NCBI GenBank assembly: GCA_943371965.1
Contig: CALRWV020000003.1
Location: 186,001-250,000 of the forward strand
Length of the DNA stretch: 64,000 nucleotides
From: CALRWV02 sp943371965
GTDB taxonomy: Bacteria; Bacteroidota; JABWAT01
Reading direction: 5' to 3'
Numbering within the stretch: position 1 is the first letter of the stretch; each line of letters starts with the position of its first letter. A model generated the notes under the pieces. That model searched no databases. It saw only the letters and a list, made by a program, of their open reading frames with translations, and was not told where the DNA came from. Positions 16,379-25,032 of this stretch are shown in pieces. A program made the position numbers and the translations under genes.

Positions 16379-17809
16379 ATGTCTGTTCGTGTCCGTTTTG
16401 CTCCAAGTCCTACCGGTTACCTCCACGTTGGCGGTTTAAGAACTGCTCTTTACAATTATCTTTTCGCAAAGAAAAATGGCGGTAAATTCCTTCTCAGAAT
16501 TGAAGATACCGACAGAACCCGTTTGGTTGAAGGTGCAACTGAAGGATTAATTTCAGTCTTGAAATGGGCTGGTTTGGAATTTGATGAAGGACCCGGAATT
16601 GGCGGACCACATTCTCCTTACATTCAATCACAACGGACTGAGTTATACAGAAAATCTGCTCAGGAATTGCTTGAAAAAGGTTTCGCGTACAAATGCTTTT
16701 GTACATCTGAAAGATTGGATGAAATGAGAGCTGTTCAACAGGCGATGGGGCAACCGCCACGTTATGATAAATTCTGTGAACATTTAACTGCTGCTGAACT
16801 GAAAGAACGGGAGGATAAAAATCTTCCTTTCGTGATCAGAATGAAAGTTCCGGAAAAAACGATACGTTTTAATGACGAAATCCGAGGATTGATTGAAATT
16901 GCGCCAGAAAATATAGATGATCAGGTTTTAATTAAATCTGACGGGTTTCCAACCTACCATCTTGCCAATGTTGTTGATGACCATGATATGCAGATTACCC
17001 ATGTCATACGTGGTGAAGAGTGGCTTCCAAGCACTCCAAAACACATTTTATTGTACGAATATTTTGGATGGCAGCATCCCGTTTTTGCCCACCTTCCATT
17101 GCTTTTGAATCCTGACCGATCCAAACTTTCCAAACGTCAGGGTGATGTTGCAGTTGAAGATTTCAGGGCAAAAGGTTATATGAAAGAAACTCTGGTCAAT
17201 TTTGTTGCCTTGTTAGGCTGGAATCCGGGCGATGAACGCGAAATCTTTTCAATGGAAGAACTTGAAAAAGAATTCACCTTGGAACGTGTTGGAAAATCAG
17301 GAGCCATTTTCAACCATGACAAATTGAACTGGTTGAATCAGCAGCATATCCGTTTAATGGATCCGGAAAAAATTCTGGTTGAATTGAAACCAAATTTGGA
17401 TGAAAAGGGAATTAAAACTGATCATGATTATCTGATCCGTGTTATCAACGTCATGAAAGACCGTGTCAATTTTATATCTGAATTTGTAACTTTCAGCTCT
17501 TATTTCTTCACCGAACCGGATAGTTATGATCCTGAAACAGTTTCAAAAAGATGGAAGCCGGAATCAAAAAAACAATTGGGACTTTTTGGAGAAAACCTGA
17601 AATCAGTAACCGATTTTTCGCATGATCCGCTTCAGGATTGTTTGAAAAAAACAGCAGAAACGCTGGGAATCAAAGCTGGAGATTTAATACATCCAACCAG
17701 GTTGGCAATTTCCGGTGTAGGATTTGGACCCAGTCTTTATGAAATGATGGCTATTTTGGGAAAAGAAACAGTTTTGAGAAGAATTGAAAAAGCTTTGCAG
17801 GTATTGTAG
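16379..17809 (+). CDS. gltX: Glutamate--tRNA ligase
   Basis: This class I synthetase (476 aa) loads glutamate onto tRNA-Glu. The HIGH-like motif is in 'FAPSPTGYLHVGGLRTAL' and the KMSKS-like motif is 'KLSKRQGD' (about 250). 'RIEDTDRTR' is the conserved Glu-binding segment. The anticodon-binding helical domain fills the C-terminal third (from about 320) and ends 'VLRRIEKALQVL'. The length is normal for a bacterial GltX. ATG 16379 directly follows the T-run of the upstream terminator, so the leader carries no Shine-Dalgarno sequence. It stands alone, followed by two palindromes and its own terminator. Confidence 0.97.
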   Translation: MSVRVRFAPSPTGYLHVGGLRTALYNYLFAKKNGGKFLLRIEDTDRTRLVEGATEGLISVLKWAGLEFDEGPGIGGPHSPYIQSQRTELYRKSAQELLEKGFAYKCFCTSERLDEMRAVQQAMGQPPRYDKFCEHLTAAELKEREDKNLPFVIRMKVPEKTIRFNDEIRGLIEIAPENIDDQVLIKSDGFPTYHLANVVDDHDMQITHVIRGEEWLPSTPKHILLYEYFGWQHPVFAHLPLLLNPDRSKLSKRQGDVAVEDFRAKGYMKETLVNFVALLGWNPGDEREIFSMEELEKEFTLERVGKSGAIFNHDKLNWLNQQHIRLMDPEKILVELKPNLDEKGIKTDHDYLIRVINVMKDRVNFISEFVTFSSYFFTEPDSYDPETVSKRWKPESKKQLGLFGENLKSVTDFSHDPLQDCLKKTAETLGIKAGDLIHPTRLAISGVGFGPSLYEMMAILGKETVLRRIEKALQVL

Positions 17810-17832
17810 GTTTCAATAACATTTTCGAAGAG

Positions 17833-17901
17833 CCGTTGGCTGAAGCCAACGGTAATAAATTAAAAACTTAACCATTTATTTCCGTCAGTTTTAACTGACG
17901 G
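17833..17901. repeat. REP-like pair of perfect palindromes
   Basis: Two perfect 9-bp-stem palindromes with 2-base loops: CCGTTGGCTGAAGCCAACGG at 17833-17852 and CCGTCAGTTTTAACTGACGG at 17882-17901, 29 bases apart. Twinned short GC-rich stems in an AT-rich spacer look like the REP/BIME-type elements mobilised by RAYT transposases. No such transposase gene is in this window. Confidence 0.7.
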
Positions 17902-17934
17902 GTTTTCGGGTCATCTTACAATTAACTTCCCCTA

Positions 17935-17962
17935 AAAGTCCGTTTTCATACGGACTTTTTTA
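17935..17962 (+). terminator. Terminator after gltX
   Basis: AAAGTCCGT at 17935-17943 pairs with ACGGACTTT at 17950-17958 (9 bp, loop TTTCAT), followed by T residues. It lies 125 bases past gltX and ahead of the sigma-factor gene. Confidence 0.8.
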
Positions 17963-18005
17963 TTTTTGTCTTAAACCTTTTGATATAAACTAAAATCAAA
18001 AGGTT

Positions 18006-18608
18006 ATGATTGCAGCAATGTCATTAAAATTTGAAAAAACTGAACCCAAAATCATCGCCATTAATTCAATGAGCGAAGATTCTATCCTGATTAGGGAAAT
18101 CAGGGAAAATGGTTCTGAAGCTGCATTTGCAAAACTGATGAAAAAATATCAGGAACGCGTTTACTGGATGGTAAGACGTACGGTATTTGATCATGATGAT
18201 GCCGATGAAATTACGCAGGAAGTTTTCATCATGGTTTATCAGAAAATCCATCAGTTCCGTGAAGATTCGCAATTCTTTACCTGGCTTTATAAAATCGCAT
18301 CAAATATGGTTCTCCAATCGCTCAGAAAGAAGAAATTGCGGAATATGGTCGGTTTGGATCAGGTTTCTGAAATTCATTCGTCTGATGAGCCAACTGCAGA
18401 ATCTGAAATGATAAAAAATGAGTGGAATGGAAAATTAAATTCAGCAATTGAAACACTTCCGCCTCAGCAAAGACTGGTTTTTAACATGCGATATTTTGAT
18501 GAATTAAGCTACGAAGAAATTTCAGCAATTCTGGAAAAAACAACCGGCGGATTGAAAGCCAATTACTTTCATGCGGTTCAGAAAATTAAGGAGCAGATGG
18601 AAAAATGA
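18006..18608 (+). CDS. ECF sigma factor (sigma-70 family)
   Basis: The protein carries region 2 (FAKLMKKYQERVYWMVRRTV ... DADEITQEVFIMVYQKI ... 'FFTWLYKIASNMVLQSLRKKK') and region 4 ('LPPQQRLVFNMRYFDELSYEEISAIL', then 'TGGLKANYFHAVQKI'). Regions 1.2 and 3 are absent, as in extracytoplasmic-function sigma factors. The first ATG gives 200 residues; ATG 18018 or 18069 (MSEDSILIREI) would give more typical ECF starts, and the sequence does not decide. The stop overlaps the anti-sigma start by four bases. It should control an envelope-stress regulon, probably including its own operon, and be held inactive by the next protein. Confidence 0.92.
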   Translation: MIAAMSLKFEKTEPKIIAINSMSEDSILIREIRENGSEAAFAKLMKKYQERVYWMVRRTVFDHDDADEITQEVFIMVYQKIHQFREDSQFFTWLYKIASNMVLQSLRKKKLRNMVGLDQVSEIHSSDEPTAESEMIKNEWNGKLNSAIETLPPQQRLVFNMRYFDELSYEEISAILEKTTGGLKANYFHAVQKIKEQMEK

Positions 18609-19141
18609 AAACCTGCGAAAAATACCAAAACAAAAAGTTGGATAATGACTGGTTTGAAATACATATTAACGAATGCTCAATATGTGCTGAATCATTTGAA
18701 ACAGAAACAATTTTACCTGATTCTAACTCAGAAATTACAGTCCCTGCCAATTATTTTGAATCATTACCAGACCGGGTTTTGAATAAAATTGAACTCGGCA
18801 GAAAAATATCAGAACCTAAAATTATTTGGGTAACTGCAACTGCTGTTGCTGCCATTTTTTTACTGGCACTTATTTTTATTATCAGTCCATCATTGAAACA
18901 AACAGAAATGGAAAAAGACCTGATTTCTTTGAATACAGAAGAAATACTGGGTTATGAACTTCCTGATAATTTTCAATCTGTTTTTGATATTTATCCGACT
19001 GATGAATTTGATTACCAGCAGGTTTTGAGTGACATACAGGTTCAAGATGGTTTTCCATCAGATGATGAAAACTTTTCGGATGAAGAATTGGAAAATGCAA
19101 TCAACACCGAACTTCAAAATTGGAGCAAAGAAAAAATATGA
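18605..19141 (+). CDS. Anti-sigma factor with ZAS-like zinc motif
   Basis: The 178-residue protein has a short cytoplasmic N-terminus with H-x3-C-x2-C (EIHINECSIC, residues about 19-28), the zinc-binding anti-sigma (ZAS) signature. One membrane helix follows (about 76-98, VTATAVAAIFLLALIFIIS), then an acidic periplasmic tail rich in Asp, Glu and Ser. It overlaps the ECF sigma gene at one end and the Spy-like gene at the other by four bases each, so all three are co-translated. It should hold the sigma factor at the membrane and sense a periplasmic signal. Confidence 0.85.
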   Translation: MKTCEKYQNKKLDNDWFEIHINECSICAESFETETILPDSNSEITVPANYFESLPDRVLNKIELGRKISEPKIIWVTATAVAAIFLLALIFIISPSLKQTEMEKDLISLNTEEILGYELPDNFQSVFDIYPTDEFDYQQVLSDIQVQDGFPSDDENFSDEELENAINTELQNWSKEKI

Positions 19142-19608
19142 AAACAAAATTATTATCTCTGATCATCGTTCTTGCTGTAAATATTTTTTCAACAGCATAT
19201 TCTCAGGAAATTCCGCCCAAAATGCGTGAAAAAGTTAAACAGCTGATGGTTTGGAAATTGACTGACCGACTTAATCTGACAAAAGAACAAAGCGAAAAAT
19301 TCTTTCCATTACTTAACGAATTTCTTGATTCCAATGAAGCTCTGATGGATGAAAGAAGAGTCTTGTTGAAAGTATTATCGGATAAGGATTTCAAATTATC
19401 AGATTCTGAATTGGAAGAAAAGTCTACGCGTGTATTGCAGATTGACCGTGAAAGAGCGGAAAATATGATTAAGTTTTCAAAAAATACGGAAAAAATTTTA
19501 ACAGCTCGGCAAAAAGCAGATTTGGTTGTTTTCCAAACAGAGTTTGTAAGGGATCTTGCAAAAATGATTGAAAAACGTCGGAAAAATCAGGACGAAAAAC
19601 CTGAATGA
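19138..19608 (+). CDS. Spy/CpxP-like periplasmic protein
   Basis: From ATG 19138 the 156-residue protein has a signal peptide (MKTKLLSLIIVLAVNIFSTAYSQ). I prefer this start over an in-frame codon at 19120 because it overlaps the anti-sigma stop by four bases and gives a clean signal. The mature part is almost entirely helical and charged, with an LTxxQ-type segment (LTDRLNLTKEQSEKFFPLL) as in Spy/CpxP periplasmic chaperones, and a second one near the end (ILTARQKADLVVFQ). Spy-like proteins are often the third member of such ECF operons, where they buffer unfolded envelope proteins or help sense them. Exact role inferred. Confidence 0.75.
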   Translation: MKTKLLSLIIVLAVNIFSTAYSQEIPPKMREKVKQLMVWKLTDRLNLTKEQSEKFFPLLNEFLDSNEALMDERRVLLKVLSDKDFKLSDSELEEKSTRVLQIDRERAENMIKFSKNTEKILTARQKADLVVFQTEFVRDLAKMIEKRRKNQDEKPE

Positions 19609-19613
19609 AAATC

Positions 19614-19645
19614 TTGAACAAGAAAACCGATGGAAAATAGATTTT
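19614..19645 (+). promoter_or_regulatory. Weak putative promoter of the cysteine desulfurase gene
   Basis: TTG at 19614-19616, a 21-base spacer and TAGATTTT at 19638-19645 (one mismatch to TAnnTTTG), 28 bases before the start. Confidence 0.35.
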
Positions 19646-19673
19646 AATAGGTGCGGTTCGTAATTTTATAATT

Positions 19674-20816
19674 ATGAACCGTATTTACCTCGATCACGCC
19701 GCAACAACTCCAATTCATCCTCTTGTTATTGAAACAATGACAAATGCGATGAAATCCTTTCCCGGAAATCCTTCAAGCATTCATGATGATGGAAGGAAAG
19801 CCAAATTTGTAATTGAAGAATCCCGCGAAAAAGTAGCTTCTTTGTTAGGCAAAGAACCGTCTGAAATTATTTTTACCTCTTCTGCAACGGAATCCATCAA
19901 CACAGTCATCAAAGGTTTACTGCTTTCAAAATATCCCGAAAAAGTTTCTTACAGGAGTTCAAAAGTTGAACATCATGCAACTTTGCATTCACTTCAATAT
20001 GCTACTACGAAAAATGCTGAAATTGAGTGGATTAAAGTTAACAAATTTGGAGATGTTTCTGAAGGAGGAAACAATCATGTTGATTTGAATAGTTTTATGA
20101 TTGTAAACAATGAACTTGGTTCGGTTTTATTAACCGAAATGGTTCAAAGTATTAAATTAAACAGGCAATTGCTTCATTTGGATGGCGTTCAAGCACTGGG
20201 GAAAATTGCCCTAAATCCTTATCTGGAAGCTGATTTCATCTCTTTTTCAGGTCATAAAATACGGGGACCCAAAGGGGTTGGCGTTTTAGTCGTTTCTTCA
20301 GGTGCTGTTCTTGAACCGTTGCTTCATGGCGGTTCCCATGAAAGAAACCGACGTGCCGGAACCGAATCTGTCTACCAGATTTCCGGATTTGCAAAGGCAC
20401 TTGAAATTTCCCTGCAAAACAGAATTTCAGCTTTTGAAAATGCCCAAAAATTGAATATTTATTTACGGAATGAACTTCAAAAATTAAATCATTTTATTGA
20501 ATTCAACTCACCTGAAAATGGTTCACCTTTTATTCTGAATTTTACTTTCAGCAAAGACGAAAAAGAAGAAATTGACGGGGAAGCCTTATTGATGGCATTG
20601 GATTCAAAAGGAATATCAGTCAGCAACGGTTCTGCATGTTCTTCAGGTAGTTTTGAAGCGTCACATGTTTTATCGGAAATCGGAAGAACTGATTACGAAG
20701 CACAGGCAACCATCAGAGTTTCATTCGGCGGAGAAACAACGATGGAAGAAGTCACTTATTTTGTTGAAACATTTGATAAAGTTTTAAAGCGGATGAAAGA
20801 AGTGAAATTTGTTTGA
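19674..20816 (+). CDS. Cysteine desulfurase (NifS/IscS family)
   Basis: This PLP enzyme (380 aa) converts cysteine to alanine and passes sulfur to Fe-S cluster or thio-cofactor assembly. Visible motifs are the N-terminal 'YLDHAATTPIHP', the PLP-stacking His in 'EHHATLHSL', the PLP lysine in 'SFSGHKIRGPKGVG' (about residue 200) and the catalytic cysteine loop 'SNGSACSSG' (about 322-330), followed by Arg in 'IRVSFG'. The active-site loop looks like group I (IscS/NifS). No iscU or other Fe-S gene is adjacent, so the acceptor is unknown; a standalone housekeeping desulfurase is likely. It faces the converging ppx/gppA gene. Confidence 0.93.
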   Translation: MNRIYLDHAATTPIHPLVIETMTNAMKSFPGNPSSIHDDGRKAKFVIEESREKVASLLGKEPSEIIFTSSATESINTVIKGLLLSKYPEKVSYRSSKVEHHATLHSLQYATTKNAEIEWIKVNKFGDVSEGGNNHVDLNSFMIVNNELGSVLLTEMVQSIKLNRQLLHLDGVQALGKIALNPYLEADFISFSGHKIRGPKGVGVLVVSSGAVLEPLLHGGSHERNRRAGTESVYQISGFAKALEISLQNRISAFENAQKLNIYLRNELQKLNHFIEFNSPENGSPFILNFTFSKDEKEEIDGEALLMALDSKGISVSNGSACSSGSFEASHVLSEIGRTDYEAQATIRVSFGGETTMEEVTYFVETFDKVLKRMKEVKFV

Positions 20817-20889
20817 AAATTTAAAGATAATGAAAAACGCAGTCTGAAATGAATTGAATTAATTCGTGTTACTTCGTTTCAAAACGTGG

Positions 20890-21795
20890 TTATTGATTTT
20901 CTGAGTTCAAAACACCATATCTTAAACCTCTGTCACTTACCTTCATTTCTTCAATTCCAAAATGTTCAAACGAGCATTTCAAAATCAGACAGCCGCCTAA
21001 AATCAAATCCTGACGTTTATTTAAGATTGGATATTTTTTCACAATTTCAGTTGGAGAAAGATTTGCAAACTCTTCGGTTAATTGTTTCAATTCTGAATAT
21101 TTCAATTTTGAACCATGAACCAGATTTGCCTGATATTTTGTAAGTTTTAAAATTACTGCGCTCAAACTGGTTGCAGTTCCGGCAACTCCAACCCATGAAA
21201 TTTCACTTGATCCTGAAAAGGGGATTTTGGGGAGTTCTGATTTTACAAAATCAGTAAATTTTGAAATCTGATATTCTGAAGGATTTTCGGTAAATAAATT
21301 AAACCGCTCAGACAGTCTGACAGTACCGATATTCAAACTGAGTTTTTGAAAAATATCTTTCCCGTTTCCCAAAATATATTCAGTGCTTCCACCACCAATA
21401 TCAATCAGAGCAGATTTTTCAGATTGAATTTTCAAACCATCCAAACCGCCAAGATAAGTTAAGGTTGCTTCACGGTCGCCGGAAATAACTTCAATTTCAA
21501 AACCAGTTTCCGACTTTACAAAATCAACAATTTCGTTTTGATTTTTTGCATCTCTCATTGCACTTGTGGCAATGACAGAAAAATGATCAACTTTTAAAAA
21601 ATCAGCTTTTTCTCTGTAACCTGAAAGGATTTTAACAGCTCTATCTTTTGCAGCATCTCCAATAATTCCAGTTAAAGTCAGATTTTCACCCAACCTAGCA
21701 ATTTCCTGAAAATCACCAATAATTTCGCCGGTTTCGTTGTTTTTAACAGTCATTAAAATAGTGTTGGTTCCAATATCAATTGCTGCAGAAATCAT
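20890..21795 (-). CDS. Exopolyphosphatase / pppGpp phosphohydrolase family protein
   Basis: This 301-residue protein has the ASKHA-fold motifs of Ppx/GppA: phosphate-1 loop 'AAIDIGTNTILM', the catalytic-Glu region 'VISGDREATLTYLGG', phosphate-2 loop 'ALIDIGGGSTEYI' and 'VGVAGTATSLSAVIL'. It lacks the C-terminal HD domain of long E. coli-type enzymes, so it is a short form that cleaves polyphosphate, pppGpp or both. I start it at 21795 (MISAAIDIGTN) rather than 21819, because that start overlaps the prmA stop by four bases and places the first strand at the N-terminus. It is co-transcribed with prmA. Confidence 0.9.
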   Translation of the reverse strand: MISAAIDIGTNTILMTVKNNETGEIIGDFQEIARLGENLTLTGIIGDAAKDRAVKILSGYREKADFLKVDHFSVIATSAMRDAKNQNEIVDFVKSETGFEIEVISGDREATLTYLGGLDGLKIQSEKSALIDIGGGSTEYILGNGKDIFQKLSLNIGTVRLSERFNLFTENPSEYQISKFTDFVKSELPKIPFSGSSEISWVGVAGTATSLSAVILKLTKYQANLVHGSKLKYSELKQLTEEFANLSPTEIVKKYPILNKRQDLILGGCLILKCSFEHFGIEEMKVSDRGLRYGVLNSENQ

Positions 21796-22640
21796 TTTAA
21801 AAACCCCATGCAAATCCATTCATTTTCTGAATTGGTGAATTGATGGACAAAACCTTTTTTCTGAAATAATTCCAGCATCTGGTTTTCATCATATTTCAGC
21901 AAACCGCTCAAAATAAGCAATCCATTTTTTTGAATATGAGTTGAATAATAATCACCAAATTCGGAATGAATGTTTTTGTTCACATTGGCTAAAATGATTT
22001 CATATTTTTTGTCGGCCGGGATAACTTCATATCCTCCGAGAACAAATTCAATTTTTTCTGAAACTGAATTCTTTTCAGCATTTTCAACAGAATTTTCAAA
22101 AGACCATTCATCGATATCAAAAGCAAAACACGATTCAGCTTTCAAAATGATTGCAGCAATAGCCAAAACACCGGTTCCAGTTCCGCAATCCAGAATGGTT
22201 TTTCCTTTTAAATCGAGTGATTTCAAAGATTGAAGCATTAAACGCGTAGTTTCATGATAACCGGTACCGAATGACATTTTGGGGTCAATTTCGATAGAAA
22301 CCGGATACGACTTTTCAGGTTTGCTCCAGCTTGGATAAATGCAGAAATAATCATCAATCACCAGAGGTTTTATGGTTGATTCCCATTCAGCATTCCAATT
22401 TTGCTCCTCAACAAAACTTTTTTCAAAAGTAATTTGTTTGTCTGTTTGTTCGCTGAGTTCAGAAATAAATTCAGCGAGTTCAGATTCAGAGAAAAGTACA
22501 GGATCAAAAGTAAATTTGATGAGGTCAAATCCTTCTTCTGCACCCAAAAATCCGCTTAAATCTGAAGTGAGGGCGTAAGCCAGTTCAAAAAATTCTTCCT
22601 GTAACTGAATGCTGATGATGACATATTGTTTGGGCGACAT
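21792..22640 (-). CDS. prmA: Ribosomal protein L11 methyltransferase
   Basis: This SAM-dependent methyltransferase (282 aa) modifies ribosomal protein L11. An N-terminal substrate-recognition domain (about 1-85, then 'NWNAEWESTIKPL') is joined to a Rossmann domain with motif I 'ILDCGTGTGVLAIAA', the upstream 'MSFGTGYHETTRLML' typical of PrmA, the acidic SAM residue in 'CFAFDIDEWS' and 'IILANVNKNI', which corresponds to the NPPY-like motif IV. It overlaps the ppx/gppA start by four bases. The length and domain order are normal. Confidence 0.92.
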   Translation of the reverse strand: MSPKQYVIISIQLQEEFFELAYALTSDLSGFLGAEEGFDLIKFTFDPVLFSESELAEFISELSEQTDKQITFEKSFVEEQNWNAEWESTIKPLVIDDYFCIYPSWSKPEKSYPVSIEIDPKMSFGTGYHETTRLMLQSLKSLDLKGKTILDCGTGTGVLAIAAIILKAESCFAFDIDEWSFENSVENAEKNSVSEKIEFVLGGYEVIPADKKYEIILANVNKNIHSEFGDYYSTHIQKNGLLILSGLLKYDENQMLELFQKKGFVHQFTNSENEWICMGFLK

Positions 22641-22747
22641 AAAAATCCGGTTTAATTTCTGTTTTTTACAAAACTAAATTTTCAAAAAACCGAAACCTAA
22701 TCTGATGACAAACCGTACGACTTTGAAAACGAAATTTGGAGACTTTT

Positions 22748-23659
22748 ATGAAACGCCTGATTTTACCTGTTTTTGCCTTTCTTTTCATTTCCGCATTTAC
22801 ATTTGCACAAACCCCTTATCAGACCAAGTCATTTACCGATACAAACCTCAAAAGTGTTGTTATGGATGTTTCCGGTGCAGATATTACGGTTTCAAGCTGG
22901 GATAAAAATGAAGTGAAAGTTGAATTTTTCCTTGAATCAAAATCAAAATCATTTCTTGAGGATTTTGAAGACCGTTATGAAACTTATTATTCCATGGAAA
23001 ACGGTGTTGTTTATGTAGAACTGAAACGTAAATCCAAATGGAATTTTATTTCTTGGAACACCAAAAGAATGTATTACACTGTTAAAATTCCGAAATCATT
23101 CACTTTAGATCTTTCAACTTCAGGTGGTGATGTTGATGTTTCTGATATCAACGGATCGGTTGAAGCAAAAACTTCCGGTGGTGATGTTAAGGTATTTTCT
23201 GTAAAAGGTGTAATTGATGTACAAACTTCCGGCGGTGATTTGGTATTTGATAACGTTTCAGGAAAACTGGATGGACAGACTTCAGGTGGAGATATTAAAG
23301 TATCCAAAACAAGCGGAACATTAAGTTTTCATACTTCCGGCGGTGATATTGATATTAAATCTGCAGATGGTAAAATTGTAGCAGAAACTTCCGGTGGTGA
23401 TATTGATGTAAATGTTCCAAGTGAACTTGAAGAAATGGATTTGGAAACAACCGGTGGTGATATTCACATCAGAATTCCAAAATCAAAATTGAACCTGGAA
23501 CTGACAACTTTTGGCGGTGATATCAATCTTTCAAATTCTGTTGAAGATGATTTCAATGGAAAAATAAAATCCTCAAAAGTGAATGGAAAATTGAACGGTG
23601 GAGGAAATTATCTGACAGCAAAAACTACCGGTGGAGATATCAGTTTAGCTTATCAATAA
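22748..23659 (+). CDS. Secreted DUF4097-like repeat protein (putative adhesin)
   Basis: From ATG 22748 this is 303 residues with a signal peptide (MKRLILPVFAFLFISAFTFAQ). After a first strand-rich part (about 24-115), about eight repeats of 17-21 residues follow, each marked by (T/F)(S/T/F)GGD(I/V): TSGGDVDV, TSGGDVKV, TSGGDLVF, TSGGDIKV, TSGGDIDI, TSGGDIDV, TTGGDIHI, TFGGDINL and a last TTGGDISL. This is the beta-solenoid pattern of DUF4097 proteins, called putative adhesins although few have been tested. The DNA repeats too (ACTTCCGGTGGTGAT-like units, 23117-23640), so copy number could vary by recombination. There is no membrane anchor or sorting domain. Confidence 0.85.
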   Translation: MKRLILPVFAFLFISAFTFAQTPYQTKSFTDTNLKSVVMDVSGADITVSSWDKNEVKVEFFLESKSKSFLEDFEDRYETYYSMENGVVYVELKRKSKWNFISWNTKRMYYTVKIPKSFTLDLSTSGGDVDVSDINGSVEAKTSGGDVKVFSVKGVIDVQTSGGDLVFDNVSGKLDGQTSGGDIKVSKTSGTLSFHTSGGDIDIKSADGKIVAETSGGDIDVNVPSELEEMDLETTGGDIHIRIPKSKLNLELTTFGGDINLSNSVEDDFNGKIKSSKVNGKLNGGGNYLTAKTTGGDISLAYQ

Positions 23660-23675
23660 AAAAGATCTGAAATTG

Positions 23676-23706
23676 GCTTTTCGGGGTTTTCAAAACCTCG
23701 AAAAGC
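23676..23706. terminator. Hairpin between converging genes
   Basis: GCTTTTCGGGGTTTT at 23676-23690 pairs with AAAACCTCGAAAAGC at 23692-23706 (near-perfect, one G-T). It lies between the DUF4097 gene and the PBP4-type gene and probably ends both transcripts; T-tracts are short. Confidence 0.6.
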
Positions 23707-23727
23707 TTTAAAAAACTGCCTTCGATT

Positions 23728-25032
23728 TTACTCCAGAATTTCCACAGCATAATCCAAAAATTCCTTTTCAAACCTGTTTCTTGTTTCTTTGTTTTCAACA
23801 GTATTATTAGTAAACAATAAAGCGTATCCAACCAATTTATTGTTTTTAAAAATAAAACCTGCAAGATTTTGAACTCCGGTCATGGTTCCGCTTTTTGCAT
23901 AAATTGTTATGCTCTTGTTTTTCAATTCAATACGGTCACGAAGCGTACCTTTTTTAGCATAGAGTGCAAACCATTTTTTATTGAATTCAGAATCTTTGGA
24001 AATCTTTTTGAAAACAGATTCAGGTGAAATCAAATTATATCTCGATAAACCTGACCCATCAACAACTCTGTTTTGAAATTGTGAATTTGATTGCTTTTCA
24101 ATGGACAAACCATTTTTAATGTTTCCAGGAAGTCCGTTTTTTATTGCAGAAAAACGGATGGATTGTTCCGCGCAAAAATTACTGCTGTAAGTTAAAATCC
24201 GCGTCATTAAACTATCAAACGGATGCACAATCGAATAATTAAATGCAGGTTTTTCTGATGAATCTGAATATTGAAAATTTACAGAATTGGTTTGGAATTT
24301 CTCTGAAATAAATCCCGCAATGACAGAATCCGGATTTCTGAATGAGAAAATCTTTTTCACCTGTTTTGATTGGGTGAGAGAATCCGGTCTGGAAATTAAG
24401 ATTTCGTTTTCTGTTCTGTTCCGTTTTATTTGAAGTGATCCGTTGGAAAAAATGACGGGTAATTTAATTCCATCGAACGAAATGTAGTCTGTAGAGTTTA
24501 TTCTGTTGTAAACGACCCCAATACAATTTTCATCAACAGGAAATCTGTTCAGGTAAGATTGATAATCATCAGGTTCATCGTCCCACATCCAACCGGTTCC
24601 CCAAAATTCTGAAGTATCATATTTTGCAGTATAAATTGTAACTGTTGAAACAGGAATCGAATCCTTTTTAATTAATGAAGCAATGGAATCCAATTCATGC
24701 GATTTTAAAAGCGGATCACCATTGGAATAAATTGAAATTTGCAACGAATCATTTTTTTGTTTGACTGAAAATCCGGTTGTCAGATAACTGGAATCATTTT
24801 TCAAATTCAGGAAATAAGGAAGATGGTATAATTTTAAGACTGAAGCAGGTGTAAATAAACGCTGCTCATTTCCGGATTTTAGAATTTGTCCACTCGAATC
24901 GGCAATGATAAATCCATAATGGAACGTTAGTTCCTTTTTTTCAAAAGTCTTCCCTGAAAATGAATTGAAAAGTGACGAGCAGGAAACAAAGTAAAAACTG
25001 AAAAATATTAACAACAGAATTTTCGGCTTCAT
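23728..25032 (-). CDS. PBP4-type D-alanyl-D-alanine carboxypeptidase lipoprotein (S13-like)
   Basis: The 434-residue protein starts MKPKILLLIFFSFYFVSCSS, a lipoprotein signal. The three penicillin-binding motifs occur in order: SxxK in 'FTPASVLKLYHL' (Ser near residue 67), SxN in 'YSSNFCAEQ' (near 285) and KSG in 'IYAKSGTMTG' (near 390). The overall order, with a large insertion between SxxK and SxN, matches peptidase family S13 (DacB/PBP4), which trims the terminal D-Ala or cuts cross-links in peptidoglycan. It should act on the periplasmic face of a membrane. It is the second gene of a two-gene unit; the EEP-family gene overlaps its start by four bases. Confidence 0.85.
   Translation of the reverse strand: MKPKILLLIFFSFYFVSCSSLFNSFSGKTFEKKELTFHYGFIIADSSGQILKSGNEQRLFTPASVLKLYHLPYFLNLKNDSSYLTTGFSVKQKNDSLQISIYSNGDPLLKSHELDSIASLIKKDSIPVSTVTIYTAKYDTSEFWGTGWMWDDEPDDYQSYLNRFPVDENCIGVVYNRINSTDYISFDGIKLPVIFSNGSLQIKRNRTENEILISRPDSLTQSKQVKKIFSFRNPDSVIAGFISEKFQTNSVNFQYSDSSEKPAFNYSIVHPFDSLMTRILTYSSNFCAEQSIRFSAIKNGLPGNIKNGLSIEKQSNSQFQNRVVDGSGLSRYNLISPESVFKKISKDSEFNKKWFALYAKKGTLRDRIELKNKSITIYAKSGTMTGVQNLAGFIFKNNKLVGYALLFTNNTVENKETRNRFEKEFLDYAVEILE

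Noticed and set aside
23117..23640. Regular DNA repeats that might suggest a CRISPR array
   Set aside because: They are in frame, code for TSGGD solenoid units, and have no unique spacers of constant length.
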